In this document: piece by piece, positions 50,262 through 59,862 of the stretch
How the letters are laid out: each line of letters opens with the position of its first letter
How positions within the stretch are numbered: position 1 is the first letter of the stretch
Source: Paenibacillus sp. UNC499MF
Lineage (GTDB): Bacteria; Bacillota; Bacilli; Paenibacillales; NBRC-103111
Assembly: GCF_900107975.1 (NCBI RefSeq)
Contig: NZ_FNVF01000015.1
Coordinates: 1-64,000, forward strand
Length of the DNA stretch: 64,000 nt
Reading direction: 5' to 3'
Notes under the pieces: generated by a model
What the model saw: the letters and a program-made list of their open reading frames with translations, nothing else
Told to the model about the DNA's origin: nothing
Database searches by the model: none
Made by a program: the position numbers and the translations under genes

Positions 50262-51638
50262 ATGAACGTTCGCAGCTGGTGGCTGATGACTTCAGTCGGT
50301 CTTGGGATTCTGCTCAACCCGTTAAATTCATCCATGGTTTCTGTGGCTATTCCGAGTCTGCAAAAAGTGTTCCACCTGGATTTTACAGGTGTTTCCTGGA
50401 TTATTTTTTCTTTCTACATTGCGAGTGCCGTCGCTCAGCCTGTTATGGGAAAGGTCAGCGATTTATTCGGCCGGAGAAAGATATTTCTTGCCGGACTGGT
50501 TATAGCCTTTGCCGCGTCATTGTTGGCTCCGCTGTCGCCTGGCTTCGGGTGGCTTATCGTGTTCCGCATTGTCCAATCCATCGGAACTAGCATGATGGTT
50601 GCGGTTGGAATGGCCCTAGTGCGAGTTCATATTACCGAGAAACAGGCGACTGCGCTTTCTGTTTTGTCCATTTTCCTGTCAGGAGCGGCGGCAATCGGCC
50701 CCTTTATCGGCGGAGTCCTGATTCATTGGTGGGATTGGCGTGCTATCTTTATCGTGAATATCCCGTTTGCGGCTGCGAGCTTTCTATTGTCTTGGAAAAC
50801 TATCCCCCGGGATGAATCGCCAGCATCCGCTGCACGGGGCGTATCTTTTCGTCAATGGTTCCATTTGATCGATGCGCCAGGAATCCTGCTCTTCACAGCG
50901 GGTCTGGTTGCTCTGCTCGTCGGAGTGCTCTCTGCAAAATCTACCGGGCATATCTCGTATCGGCATGTTCTTCTCGGCCTGGCAGGGCTCGCTGCGCTCG
51001 GGGTATTCGTACGGCATGAATTAAAAACGGCGTCACCCTTCATTCCTTTGCGCACATTCGCCAGCCATCGTGAGATGACTTGGGTCAATGTCCAATTCAT
51101 GCTTGTCAACGTACTTTTTTACTCGCTCTTCTTCGGGCTTCCGTCTTACTTGCAGCTGGTTCGGGGTATCAGCGAGTTTCATACGGGAATCCTCATGCTC
51201 AGCTTAGGCTTATGCTCACTGGCCGCTTCCCCGCTGGCAGGACGGTGGATCGATAAATCGGGACCAAGACCGGCCTTGATCGTATCCGCACTCCTGATGA
51301 CATTCGGATCGGTGTGGCTCGTGACCTTAAGTCGGGCGTCTCCCGTTATCGGCGTGTGTCTGGCGTTAGCGGCATTCGGGATTAGCAACGGATTGAACAG
51401 TGTCGGTATGCAGACGGCCTTGTTCAAAAGTTCACCAAAGGAAATAATCGGCGTAGCATCCGGATTGTTTAACACATCCAGATACTTGGGAACGATTCTC
51501 TCTTCCTTGCTAATAGGTATCGTAATGGGAGGCGAGTTCAGCTTCGGGGGCTTTCGCTTGCTTGGAATTATCCTCACCGTCATTGCATTATCTTTGGTAT
51601 TCATGAGCTGGCGGCGCGTGGATTCGGCGCAATTGTAG
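50262..51638 (+). CDS. MFS drug:H+ antiporter (DHA2, EmrB/QacA type)
   Basis: 458 residues with about 14 predicted membrane helices. Motif A appears in GKVSDLFGRRKIFLAG near 70 and motif C-like in VLSIFLSGAAAIGPFIGGVLIHWWDWRAIF near 150, typical for drug exporters. GGAGG lies 8 bases before the ATG at 50262; the longer frame from 50223 lacks support. Likely controlled by the divergent LysR gene. Confidence 0.92.
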   Translation: MNVRSWWLMTSVGLGILLNPLNSSMVSVAIPSLQKVFHLDFTGVSWIIFSFYIASAVAQPVMGKVSDLFGRRKIFLAGLVIAFAASLLAPLSPGFGWLIVFRIVQSIGTSMMVAVGMALVRVHITEKQATALSVLSIFLSGAAAIGPFIGGVLIHWWDWRAIFIVNIPFAAASFLLSWKTIPRDESPASAARGVSFRQWFHLIDAPGILLFTAGLVALLVGVLSAKSTGHISYRHVLLGLAGLAALGVFVRHELKTASPFIPLRTFASHREMTWVNVQFMLVNVLFYSLFFGLPSYLQLVRGISEFHTGILMLSLGLCSLAASPLAGRWIDKSGPRPALIVSALLMTFGSVWLVTLSRASPVIGVCLALAAFGISNGLNSVGMQTALFKSSPKEIIGVASGLFNTSRYLGTILSSLLIGIVMGGEFSFGGFRLLGIILTVIALSLVFMSWRRVDSAQL

Positions 51639-51683
51639 AAGTAATTGCACGCATAGCCGTTGTCTGGCGGAACAATCGGAAGG

Positions 51684-51712
51684 CCCGGTCAAATGACCGG
51701 GCTTTTCTTTCT
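51684..51712 (+). terminator. Terminator after the MFS gene
   Basis: GCCCGGTCA and TGACCGGGC with a 2-base loop (tightened to a tetraloop in practice), followed by TTTTCTTTC. Confidence 0.85.
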
Positions 51713-51884
51713 TGCTCCTTACGATCCTTATCATCCCTATCATCCGCAAGTAGACTCCGGATAAAGCCCGGCATGTTGTTTGGGGATTGTTTTTTTCGTT
51801 TCAGGGTCATTTTTTAGACAGGTTGGTTTTTCCATATATGATTAGTTCAGTAAGCAGAATCCATAATACGAGGAGGAATGATTC

Positions 51885-53930
51885 ATGAAAAAGATAGTTT
51901 CCGTACTCATGACTGCCGTGTTTTTAGCCGTACCGCTCACCCCCGCTTTGGCTCAATCGATGGATGATCCCGTTAATGAGAAGGCGAAGGTGCTGGCCTC
52001 GAAGATCGTGTCCGACTATGGGGCAAGCGGGATCCAGTATGCGATCAGGGATCACGGATCCGTTGTTTTATCCGGCGGCGCAGGTTTGAAAGACAAAGCT
52101 GCCGGCACTCCGGTAACGAAAGACACGATGTTCGGAATAGGCTCTGTAAGCAAAGTGTACGCAACGGCCGCAGCGATGAAGCTCGCGGATAGCAAGCAAA
52201 TTGAACTCGATAAACCGCTGACCACGTATTTGAAGGACTTTAAAATGGCCGATGAACGATACAAAAAGATTACACCGCGCATGCTGATGAATCATTCTTC
52301 GGGACTTTACGGCAGTCATTATGAAAACGGATTTTTGTTCGATGACAATGACACGAAGACTCATGATGAACTATTGACCAAACTGCGATCCGAACATTTA
52401 AAGGCAAATCCGGGTGAATTTTCGGTCTACTGCAACGATGGTTTTCAACTGCTTGAAATCCTGGTTGAACGCATAAGCGGCTTAAGCTACAGCGAGTTCC
52501 TTCAGACTCATTTTAGCAAACCACTCGATTTAAGCTCTACCAAAACACCGCTCGATACGTTTGACAGAAACAGGCTTGCAAAAACGTATGCTCCCGGGAG
52601 CGATCAGGTTTTGCCGGTTGAAAATGTCAATCTCATCGGGACCGGAGGCGTATACTCCACGGCTGAAGAATTAAGCAAATTCGGCGATGTTCTAATCGGC
52701 AACCGGACGGATATTTTATCCGTGAAGTCCACCACAGCTATGCAAAGTCATGAGTACCGCAAAGGATTGTGGGTACCGGAAGAGACCAACATTATTAATT
52801 ACGGACTTGGCTGGGATGCCGTCAAGTTAACCCCGTTCGATGAATACGGAATCACCGCGGTATCCAAGGGCGGGGACACACAAATGTATCACGCCACTTT
52901 GACGGCCCTGCCGGAGCATGATATCTCCATAGCTGTGCTTTCGTCCGGAGGATCTTCCCTCCACAACAGCATCATGGCATCCAATGTTCTACTCGAATAC
53001 GTGAAGAAGAAAGGCATTATTCAAGAGATTTTGCCTGAAAAAACGCCATTGCCTGCCGTCAAAGCGGATATGCCTTCGGAACTGCGTGCTTATTCGGGAT
53101 TATACGGTGCTACGGGTAAGATGATCAATCTGGAAATCAAAGACGGAGAGATTGATATGCCCGCTTTAGGAACGCCTGCTCAAAAATTCGTCTACACAGG
53201 CAACGGGAAATTTAAAAATAAAGAGGGAAACCTTACCGTAAGCTTCGACCGGCTAAAGAATGGAAAAACCTATTTGAAATTAAACGCGCTTCTGAGCTTT
53301 CCGGGATTAGGACAAACGGTTATGGTTGCGTATGAATATCAAAAGCTGGACCGCAATCCTCTGGACCCTGCAACCAAAAACGTCTGGGAACAAAGAAACG
53401 GGAAGCTTTATTACGCTTTGGATGAAAAAATCACTTCCATCGGGTACGGGAAACAAGCGCTTTTGACCAAGGAAATTACGGTTGATTCCGATTACGGATA
53501 CGCCTCCGGCACTAAAATTTTTAACAAAAATAAAGCCGTCAACGCAGTCGCTATTCCGGTCATGAACGGCCGAGACTCTTTTGACTTGAATTTTTATAAC
53601 AAGAATCATAAAGAGTATTTAACGATCGCCGGACAAACGTATATCAAAGGAGACGATATTCAGCCCTTCTCCCATGGAAACTCCGAAATTCGCAGCATTC
53701 CATACAATGGTCAGGCCGCATGGTACAAGATTGATAAACAATCAGCGGGACGGACATTAACCGTTAAGGCACCGGTAGGCGGAGAATTCGCGGTTTATGA
53801 CGCGAAAGGAAAGCTTGTGAACTTCTCCAGGATCAGCAAACGTTATTCGGCCGTACTGCCTGAGGGCGGGCTGATTGTTTTCGGTGGTCATGCGGGCGAT
53901 GTATTCAAAATCGATCTGAAGAAAAACTAG
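51885..53930 (+). CDS. Secreted serine hydrolase (class C beta-lactamase/PBP family)
   Basis: 681 residues. A signal peptide ends after ALA near 23. The active serine is in GIGSVSKVYATAAAM (SxxK) near 88 and the second motif is YCND (YxN) near 184; the third HTG/KTG-like motif is SKGGD near 325. Domains after residue 400 are beta-rich, as in D-aminopeptidase or esterase-type members. The pattern YCNDGFQLLEILVERISGL is frequent in beta-lactamase-related esterases, so a cell-wall peptide or ester substrate is more likely than an antibiotic. AGGAGG lies 8 bases before the ATG. Confidence 0.88.
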   Translation: MKKIVSVLMTAVFLAVPLTPALAQSMDDPVNEKAKVLASKIVSDYGASGIQYAIRDHGSVVLSGGAGLKDKAAGTPVTKDTMFGIGSVSKVYATAAAMKLADSKQIELDKPLTTYLKDFKMADERYKKITPRMLMNHSSGLYGSHYENGFLFDDNDTKTHDELLTKLRSEHLKANPGEFSVYCNDGFQLLEILVERISGLSYSEFLQTHFSKPLDLSSTKTPLDTFDRNRLAKTYAPGSDQVLPVENVNLIGTGGVYSTAEELSKFGDVLIGNRTDILSVKSTTAMQSHEYRKGLWVPEETNIINYGLGWDAVKLTPFDEYGITAVSKGGDTQMYHATLTALPEHDISIAVLSSGGSSLHNSIMASNVLLEYVKKKGIIQEILPEKTPLPAVKADMPSELRAYSGLYGATGKMINLEIKDGEIDMPALGTPAQKFVYTGNGKFKNKEGNLTVSFDRLKNGKTYLKLNALLSFPGLGQTVMVAYEYQKLDRNPLDPATKNVWEQRNGKLYYALDEKITSIGYGKQALLTKEITVDSDYGYASGTKIFNKNKAVNAVAIPVMNGRDSFDLNFYNKNHKEYLTIAGQTYIKGDDIQPFSHGNSEIRSIPYNGQAAWYKIDKQSAGRTLTVKAPVGGEFAVYDAKGKLVNFSRISKRYSAVLPEGGLIVFGGHAGDVFKIDLKKN

Positions 53931-54025
53931 ACCGGCGGCGGCATTACGCACATGGATTTGAATGCGGCGGAAATACCCGCAGCATTCGGCGGTAACGTGT
54001 GGAGATTCGTATATAGACAAGGTGA

Positions 54026-54054
54026 ACAGCCGGATCATTAAATGATCCGGCTGT
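54026..54054. terminator. Strong hairpin between convergent genes
   Basis: ACAGCCGGATCATT and AATGATCCGGCTGT are perfectly complementary with a single-base centre. It lies between the serine hydrolase and the FhuF-like gene; T-richness afterwards is modest. Confidence 0.7.
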
Positions 54055-54093
54055 CTCTCGCCAAATCGAAAGAAGACAGTTCTTATTAGCTGC

Positions 54094-54906
54094 TTATTTA
54101 GCTTTCTGCTCCGCTCTGTATTCTTCACGCCGTTTGACACGCTCGGCTTCTTTCAGCCGAGGGCAAGTAAAACAATAATATCCGCCATCAACCAGATAAT
54201 ACAGGCAGCAAGCCGCTTTCAACCGCACTTCCTTATCGGGAGAGGCCAAGGATTCGGTCCTATGGAATTTGACAAGGAGCGGGTTTTTGCTTCTTCCAAA
54301 AACTGTCCCGTCCAATGATTTCACAATTCCGTAGTTACTCATCATCCGGTGCTTGACAGTCTCGCTTTCTTCCGATTCCATCAGTCTTTCGTATCCATAC
54401 TCAAGCATCGTCGGCAGCTGGCTCCACAGCATGCCCGTCTTTAAGGTGCCTGCTTTTGCAATCGTCTCCAAAACCGGCCGCACGGTCTTTGATAGAAAGC
54501 GGCTCAGCTTCTCTTCCGACCAGCTTGCGCGCTTGCTGTGTTCGTCGGGACCGTCATGGAGCTCAAGATTGTTCACCAAAAAGTTAACCGCATAATATTC
54601 GCGGCCATTATATAAAGCGGTATACATTTGAACGGTCAGATTATCCAACGTGAGATCAGGCGTTTTGTTCCAGGCGGACAACATATATAGGAGGCCAAGA
54701 AGCGGACCTTGGAACCAAGCCGCCATATAGACTTCACCAACTGACGGATCGAGTCCTTTTATTAGAGGCGTGTAAAAATCCAGCAGCCGCTTTATTTTAT
54801 TCTCGTCGGTCAAGTCGGCAGCCGGGCAGCTATACACGGGATTTTCCTGTTTATTAGCCGTCAATTTAAACGTACTTTCAAGCTTCTCCAGCATGGCTTC
54901 GTTCAT
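54094..54906 (-). CDS. FhuF-like siderophore iron reductase
   Basis: 270 residues. The C-terminus has CC in AACCLYYLVDGGYYCFTCPR, matching the CCx10CxxC 2Fe-2S binding motif of FhuF-type ferric-siderophore reductases. The middle part carries LLGLLYMLSAWNKTPDLTL. It would release iron from siderophores in the cytoplasm. A canonical Fur box lies 64 bases upstream. It stands alone, with no transporter gene beside it. Confidence 0.85.
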   Translation of the reverse strand: MNEAMLEKLESTFKLTANKQENPVYSCPAADLTDENKIKRLLDFYTPLIKGLDPSVGEVYMAAWFQGPLLGLLYMLSAWNKTPDLTLDNLTVQMYTALYNGREYYAVNFLVNNLELHDGPDEHSKRASWSEEKLSRFLSKTVRPVLETIAKAGTLKTGMLWSQLPTMLEYGYERLMESEESETVKHRMMSNYGIVKSLDGTVFGRSKNPLLVKFHRTESLASPDKEVRLKAACCLYYLVDGGYYCFTCPRLKEAERVKRREEYRAEQKAK

Positions 54907-54967
54907 CGTCGTTGCTCACCCCTCATTCTACCCTTATACGTACATGGAATTTTATTCATTATACCTT

Positions 54968-54988
54968 TATTGATAATGATTATCAATA
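54968..54988. promoter_or_regulatory. Fur box
   Basis: GATAATGATTATC (54972-54984) within TATTGATAATGATTATCAAT is a near-perfect match to the classic Fur 7-1-7 site, placed before the FhuF-like gene. It predicts repression under iron-replete conditions. Confidence 0.9.
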
Positions 54989-55111
54989 AAGGAATCTTGT
55001 CGCACCAGCTATTTTCCTCACGGAGAAGCTGTTGCTGTGCTAAGTAAATAAACCCTAATTTCCCGTCCCTTAGGGCGGTTTGTTAGGGTTTAAGTGCCTC
55101 TTTTGAGGGCC

Positions 55112-56083
55112 TCATTTTACTTCTTTCATAAATTCTCTAAAGTTTTCAGCGATTTCTTTAGAACGGGTATGATGTAAATAATGCCCTCCTTCAAACGTCA
55201 TCATTTTTCCGTTGGCTGACTCTTTAACCTGCTCTTCATGTAAAGATACCCAATCTTTCCGTTCCGCATTATTCGCTTGTACAAATAAAAGTAGAGGGAG
55301 ATTGGAAGGGAATGTTAATTGCTGAGCTGCCGCGAAATTGGGAGATATGGCTTCCATTTCGTTCAAAGTGCTGGAGTTATACACGTTTTTGAGAGTAATC
55401 ATTCTCATTTGTTCTTTTGTTTTATCATCGAACGGCAGTGCAGCATAAGGGTCCGTACCCAAATTCATGAACAGTCTGGCCAAACCCGATTGTTTGAGAA
55501 ATTTAAACGTTTTTAATGGAAAATTAACATCCATACCAGGCTGTGTCGGAACACTGCTGTCGATCCCAACAAATGCCGTCACTTCGTTTGGATACTTGTG
55601 CACATAATCCAGTCCGTAAATACCTGCGATGGAATGGCCCATTAGAACGTACCGGTCAATATTCAGACCCTGCAAGGCTTCATGAATTTCACTGACAATA
55701 TTGTCCGTGCTTCGCTCTTTTTCGGTTTCATCGCTTAATCCATAGCCGAAAGGCTCGACCGCAACGACTTTATAATAAGGGGACAGCTCGTCTATGAGCG
55801 GCTTAAAATCAAGTGCTGGCGCCGCCGTGCCATAACCGGGTAAGAGTACGACGGTGTCCTTGCCTTTTCCTTGAATAAACACATTCATATTTTTGCCGTC
55901 GACGGCTACACTCTGACCATAGTGTTCGATTTTTCCTTGCTCCGATTTATTGCTAACCAGATTAATGATAAAAACTATGGCTAGAAAAAGGACGATTAAT
56001 ATCGCGATAGCTCCTAATGATTGAAGTATAATTCGAAGCGGCTTACTCATTCTCTTTTTTGTTGCCTCTTCTTGTAGTTCCAT
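55112..56083 (-). CDS. Membrane-anchored alpha/beta hydrolase (copy 1)
   Basis: 323 residues. One N-terminal membrane helix (ILQSLGAIAILIVLFLAIVF, about 20-45) is followed by an alpha/beta-hydrolase domain facing outside. The nucleophile is in LMGHSIAGIYGLDYVHKYPNEV near 148 and the histidine in FEGGHYLHHTRSKEIAENF near 305. Closely related to the two genes upstream. The ATG at 56083 has GGAG 9 bases before it. A pair of GTTCAT repeats precedes this gene (56181-56197), as for copy 3, suggesting its own regulated promoter. Confidence 0.9.
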   Translation of the reverse strand: MELQEEATKKRMSKPLRIILQSLGAIAILIVLFLAIVFIINLVSNKSEQGKIEHYGQSVAVDGKNMNVFIQGKGKDTVVLLPGYGTAAPALDFKPLIDELSPYYKVVAVEPFGYGLSDETEKERSTDNIVSEIHEALQGLNIDRYVLMGHSIAGIYGLDYVHKYPNEVTAFVGIDSSVPTQPGMDVNFPLKTFKFLKQSGLARLFMNLGTDPYAALPFDDKTKEQMRMITLKNVYNSSTLNEMEAISPNFAAAQQLTFPSNLPLLLFVQANNAERKDWVSLHEEQVKESANGKMMTFEGGHYLHHTRSKEIAENFREFMKEVK

Positions 56084-56180
56084 ACTCATCTTCTCCTGTC
56101 CGCCTCTGTTTGTGGGGCTGTCTTAAACGGGCCGCTATGGATAGCTTACACGACAAAGATGTACTCCCTATGACGACAAT

Positions 56181-56197
56181 ATGAACGGAGTATGAAC
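56181..56197 (-). promoter_or_regulatory. Direct repeats before hydrolase copy 1
   Basis: Minus strand: GTTCAT-N5-GTTCAT, an 11-base period typical of OmpR-type response regulators. The second box lies where a -35 would be, 17 bases before TACATC. The same arrangement occurs before copy 3. Confidence 0.6.
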
Positions 56198-56201
56198 AAG
56201 C

Positions 56202-57206
56202 TTATGGTAATTTGACTTCTTTTATTTCTTTCATAAATTTTCTAAAGTTCTCCGTAATTTCTTTGGAATGGGAACGATATAAATAATGTTCTGCTTCCAG
56301 CAGTACCACTTTCCCATGTACAGAATCTTTTATTTGCTTTTCATGCTCCGGTATCCATCGGTCCGCTGCCGGATGATTCGCTTGGATAAAGAAAATAACC
56401 GGAAGGTTTGTGGGAAACGTTGAATTCTCAGCCCTCGTAAAATTAGCATGCATATTTTCAATTTCGTTCAATTGATTGGGGTTATACATGTTTTTGTACA
56501 TAAGAATTTTGATTTGTTCTATGGTTTGATTATCATAGGGCAGATCAACATATACGCCCATATCAGGTTTGGTTAGCAATCTGGTGAAGCCTGATTTTTT
56601 AAGTAGTTTAACCGTTTCTATTTCCGAAGATGAAAACCTCTTCTCGCTTAGCGCTGGAACACTACTGTCGAGCCCGACAAATGCACTCACCTCGTTTGGG
56701 TACTTGTTTACATAATGAAGTCCGTAAATGCCTGAAATGGAGTGGGCCATTAGAATATATTTGTCAATCTGAAGACTCTGAAGCGCTTCATGAATTTCAC
56801 TCACTATATTTTCTGTAGTTCGTTCCTTCCCGGTTCCATCACTTAAACCGTAACCAAATGGCTCGACCGCGACGACTTTATAAAAGGGTGACAGCTCTTC
56901 TATCAGCGGCTTAAAATCAAGAGCCGGTGCTGCCGTTCCAAAACCGGGCAGGAGCACGACGGTTTCTTCACCTTTTCCTTGAATAAACACATTCATACTT
57001 TTGCCGTCGACGGCTACAGTCTGACCATAGGGCTCTAATCTTTTTTGCTCCGAATGGCTGCTGATTTTATCCGTTGAATAAACAATAGCTAGAAAAAGGA
57101 CGATTGCCGCAAGGATTGCTCCTATGATTTTAAGCAAAATTTTTAGCACTTTACTTGTTCTCGTTCCACTCCTCGTTTTCTTATCCTCTTGTTGTGTCAC
57201 TTTCAT
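56202..57206 (-). CDS. Membrane-anchored alpha/beta hydrolase (copy 2)
   Basis: 334 residues, same design as the neighbours: a basic head, the helix LLKIIGAILAAIVLFLAIVY, and a hydrolase domain with nucleophile in LMAHSISGIYGLHYVNKYPNEV near 155 and C-terminal histidine in EAEHYLYRSHSKEITENF. Unlike copy 1, the residue before the nucleophile histidine is Ala (AHS not GHS). Only 61 bases separate it from copy 3 and no GTTCAT pair lies before it, so it is probably read from the copy 3 promoter. AGGAGA is 4-5 bases before the ATG. Confidence 0.88.
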   Translation of the reverse strand: MKVTQQEDKKTRSGTRTSKVLKILLKIIGAILAAIVLFLAIVYSTDKISSHSEQKRLEPYGQTVAVDGKSMNVFIQGKGEETVVLLPGFGTAAPALDFKPLIEELSPFYKVVAVEPFGYGLSDGTGKERTTENIVSEIHEALQSLQIDKYILMAHSISGIYGLHYVNKYPNEVSAFVGLDSSVPALSEKRFSSSEIETVKLLKKSGFTRLLTKPDMGVYVDLPYDNQTIEQIKILMYKNMYNPNQLNEIENMHANFTRAENSTFPTNLPVIFFIQANHPAADRWIPEHEKQIKDSVHGKVVLLEAEHYLYRSHSKEITENFRKFMKEIKEVKLP

Positions 57207-57267
57207 CTTCTCCTGTCCTCATCATGAAGAATTCTAAAATAACGTTTAGACAATCGGAATTATATTC

Positions 57268-58281
57268 TTATTTAATTCCTTCCATAAATGCCCTGAAGTT
57301 TTCAGCGATTTCTTTTGATTGGGTATGGTGTAAATAATGTGTTCCTTCAAATGTCATCACTTTTCCATGCACAGAATCTTTTACTTGCTCTTCATGTAGA
57401 GTTGACCAACCTTTAAGTGCTGCACTATCCGGTTGTAAAAAGAAAATAACAGGAAGGTTTTTTGGGAATGTTAAATTTTCAGCCGCTTTAAAATTAGGAG
57501 CCCTATTTTCTATTTCATTCACAATGGTGGGATTTCTAAAGTTTTTGAAAGAAAGAATTCTCATTTGTTCTTTCGTTTCCTCATCAACGGGTAGTGCAGC
57601 ATATGGATCAGCACTTAGTTTCATTATCAATCTGGCTAAACCAGATTTTTTGAGTAGTGTAATTGTTGAATTTGATATTGGAGATTCCACAACTTTATCA
57701 CCGTATTGCTTTGGAGCACTGCTATCGATCCCGACAAATGCACTCACTTCGTGTTCATATTTATTTACATAATCGAGTCCGTAAATCCCTGAAATGGAGT
57801 GGGCCATTAGAATATAACGATCTATATGAAGACCCTGCAGCGCTTCATGAATTTCGCTCACAATATTGTCTGTGCTTCGTTCCTTTTCGGTTTCATCACT
57901 TAATCCATAACCAAAAGGCTCAACCACTACGACTTTGTAAAAGGGTGATAGCTCTTCTACTAGCGGCTTAAAATCAAGTGCTGGTGTTCCTGTTCCCAAG
58001 CCCGGCAGCAGCACGACTGTTTCTTTGCCTTGTCCTTGAATCAGAACATTCATATTTTTCCCATCTACGGTTACAGACTGACCATAGGGTTTTATTCTTC
58101 CTTCCTCCGATTTGCTGCTGATAATATTAACTGTAAACACAATGGCTAGAAAAAGTACTATGGCTATAACGAATACTGCTAAGACTTTAAGTAAAATGAG
58201 AAGCAATTTTTTCATCTTACTAGCCGGTTCTTTGCCTGTTGGTGTGTCCAAGTCTTTTTTCTTTACCTCGTTTATTTTCAC
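57268..58281 (-). CDS. Membrane-anchored alpha/beta hydrolase (copy 3)
   Basis: 337 residues, starting at GTG with GGGAG 9 bases upstream. Membrane helix LLKVLAVFVIAIVLFLAIVF; nucleophile in LMAHSISGIYGLDYVNKYEHEV near 160; histidine in FEGTHYLHHTQSKEIAENF. The distribution of differences shows three diverged paralogues from tandem duplication. It lies just downstream of a two-component system, and its promoter has the paired GTTCAT boxes. Substrate unknown; related proteins are annotated as esterases or lipases. Confidence 0.9.
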   Translation of the reverse strand: MKINEVKKKDLDTPTGKEPASKMKKLLLILLKVLAVFVIAIVLFLAIVFTVNIISSKSEEGRIKPYGQSVTVDGKNMNVLIQGQGKETVVLLPGLGTGTPALDFKPLVEELSPFYKVVVVEPFGYGLSDETEKERSTDNIVSEIHEALQGLHIDRYILMAHSISGIYGLDYVNKYEHEVSAFVGIDSSAPKQYGDKVVESPISNSTITLLKKSGLARLIMKLSADPYAALPVDEETKEQMRILSFKNFRNPTIVNEIENRAPNFKAAENLTFPKNLPVIFFLQPDSAALKGWSTLHEEQVKDSVHGKVMTFEGTHYLHHTQSKEIAENFRAFMEGIK

Positions 58282-58377
58282 TCGTATCTTCTCCCGTCGT
58301 TATCTCTATTTTGGGCAGCCTTAACGGACCGTTAGGCAAATCATATCCGACAAAGATGTACTCCCCATGACGACAAG

Positions 58378-58394
58378 ATGAACTGAATATGAAC
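58378..58394 (-). promoter_or_regulatory. Direct repeats before hydrolase copy 3
   Basis: Minus strand: GTTCAT-N5-GTTCAT with an 11-base period, 17 bases before TACATC. The following 25 bases are also nearly the same as before copy 1. Confidence 0.6.
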
Positions 58395-58405
58395 ATGTAA
58401 AAAAT

Positions 58406-58448
58406 GCTGAGGCCCACATACAAGGAAGCTTGCATGTGGGCCTCAGCA
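58406..58448 (-). terminator. Terminator after the sensor kinase gene
   Basis: A long stem (TGCTGAGGCCCACAT with its complement, one bulge) around GAAG, followed on the minus strand by UUUUUU. Confidence 0.88.
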
Positions 58449-58494
58449 AGGAGAACTCGGTCTAGTCAATCCGAATAGATACCGATGAGTCTGA

Positions 58495-59862
58495 CTATTC
58501 TGTTGACGAAGTGATTGGCAAGGCGACAATAAAGGTCGTTCCTTGACCAAGCTCACTTTCCACTCGAATGTCGCCTTGATGCAGCGATACAATCTGTTTA
58601 ACGATGGCAAGTCCCATCCCACTCCCGTCAACCTTGCGACTGTGGGAACGATCAGCCTTGAAAAATCGCTCGAATATACGCTTCTGATCCTCAAGGGGTA
58701 TGCCGATACCGGTGTCGGATATTCGGACGGTCACGGTGTTGATATCGTGTTGAATGCTCACGCTAATCATGCCGCCATCCTCGGAAAATTTGATACTATT
58801 CCCGATAATATTCGTCCATACCTGGTTTAACAGCTCATGATCCGCCGTTACTGGAAGCGTCTCTAAATCAAGCACAAACTGCAGCCCGCGAGCAGTCCAT
58901 TGCGGCTGGAGCGCCACGATGACTCGTCTGATCTGTTCATCGAGGCTTAGTGTGGTTAAACGAAGCTGCTGTGACTGGGATTCAAGCAAACTCAGTTTGA
59001 GCAGGCTATCGCTCATTTTGGACATCCGCTTCGCTTCAGCGATAATAATGTCCAGATAACGGCTTCGTTCAGAATCTGCGAGGTTTACTTGTTTAAGCGC
59101 TTGAGCATAACCGGATATCGAGGTAAGCGGTGATTGTACTTCGTGCGACACATTCGATACGAATTCCCTGCGCATCTGCTCAAGCTGCTGCAGATCGTGC
59201 ATCATGTCCTCGAAGCTGCGAGCCAGCGTACCCAGCTCACTCGCTTGCTTAATATTCAGTTTGACGTTGAAATCTCCGGCTGCAATACGTCTGGTCGCTT
59301 TTGTCAGCTTTTTGATCGGTCTGACCAGGAATACAGAAGCAACGAGAATCAATAAGCTTCCTGCAATCAACGAACAGATTGCAAAGATCAGTCCCCACTT
59401 GGCGACAAAAGAGGCGGAAGGGGGGGCGATCGTTTCCAGAAACATCGCTTTCGTTCCCGTTTCCGTTTTCAACGGCAGCCCTAAGAGGACTATAGCGATA
59501 CCGTTCGGGGTGTCTTGAACAACGCCTCCATCGATAACTTTCTGTATCTGCTCCATCGTCACCATAGCAGGTTTGTGTCCGTTAAGTTTACCGTAAGATT
59601 GGAACTTACCCGTTGCTTCGTAGATTCGGATGTAATAGGAATCGAGCTGCTTCATTTCGCTTACGAACGAATCCGCTTCATGCGGCGGAAGGGTTTTGTA
59701 AATCCGGGCGATGTCCTGGCCGAAGTTACGTAAGTTGATTTTCGCGTTTTCGCTAAATTTTTCTTCGAATATCCAAGTTGACACAAAAAAAGCAATGACC
59801 GTGCCTGCGATAACGCTGACTAGAAATGTCAGGACAACCCGTATATATAAGGATCTGATCAT
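58495..59862 (-). CDS. Sensor histidine kinase
   Basis: 455 residues. Two membrane helices (about 8-30 and 160-182) flank an outside sensor domain of about 130 residues; a HAMP linker follows, then HisKA with the phosphorylated His in FVSNVSHEVQSPLTSISGYA near 245, and HATPase with N-box WTNIIGNSIKFSEDGG, DTGIGIPLEDQKRIFERFF and GSGMGLAIVKQI. The start overlaps the stop of the response regulator (ATGA). The sensed signal is unknown; cell-envelope stress is a reasonable guess in view of the nearby membrane-bound hydrolases. Confidence 0.95.
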   Translation of the reverse strand: MIRSLYIRVVLTFLVSVIAGTVIAFFVSTWIFEEKFSENAKINLRNFGQDIARIYKTLPPHEADSFVSEMKQLDSYYIRIYEATGKFQSYGKLNGHKPAMVTMEQIQKVIDGGVVQDTPNGIAIVLLGLPLKTETGTKAMFLETIAPPSASFVAKWGLIFAICSLIAGSLLILVASVFLVRPIKKLTKATRRIAAGDFNVKLNIKQASELGTLARSFEDMMHDLQQLEQMRREFVSNVSHEVQSPLTSISGYAQALKQVNLADSERSRYLDIIIAEAKRMSKMSDSLLKLSLLESQSQQLRLTTLSLDEQIRRVIVALQPQWTARGLQFVLDLETLPVTADHELLNQVWTNIIGNSIKFSEDGGMISVSIQHDINTVTVRISDTGIGIPLEDQKRIFERFFKADRSHSRKVDGSGMGLAIVKQIVSLHQGDIRVESELGQGTTFIVALPITSSTE

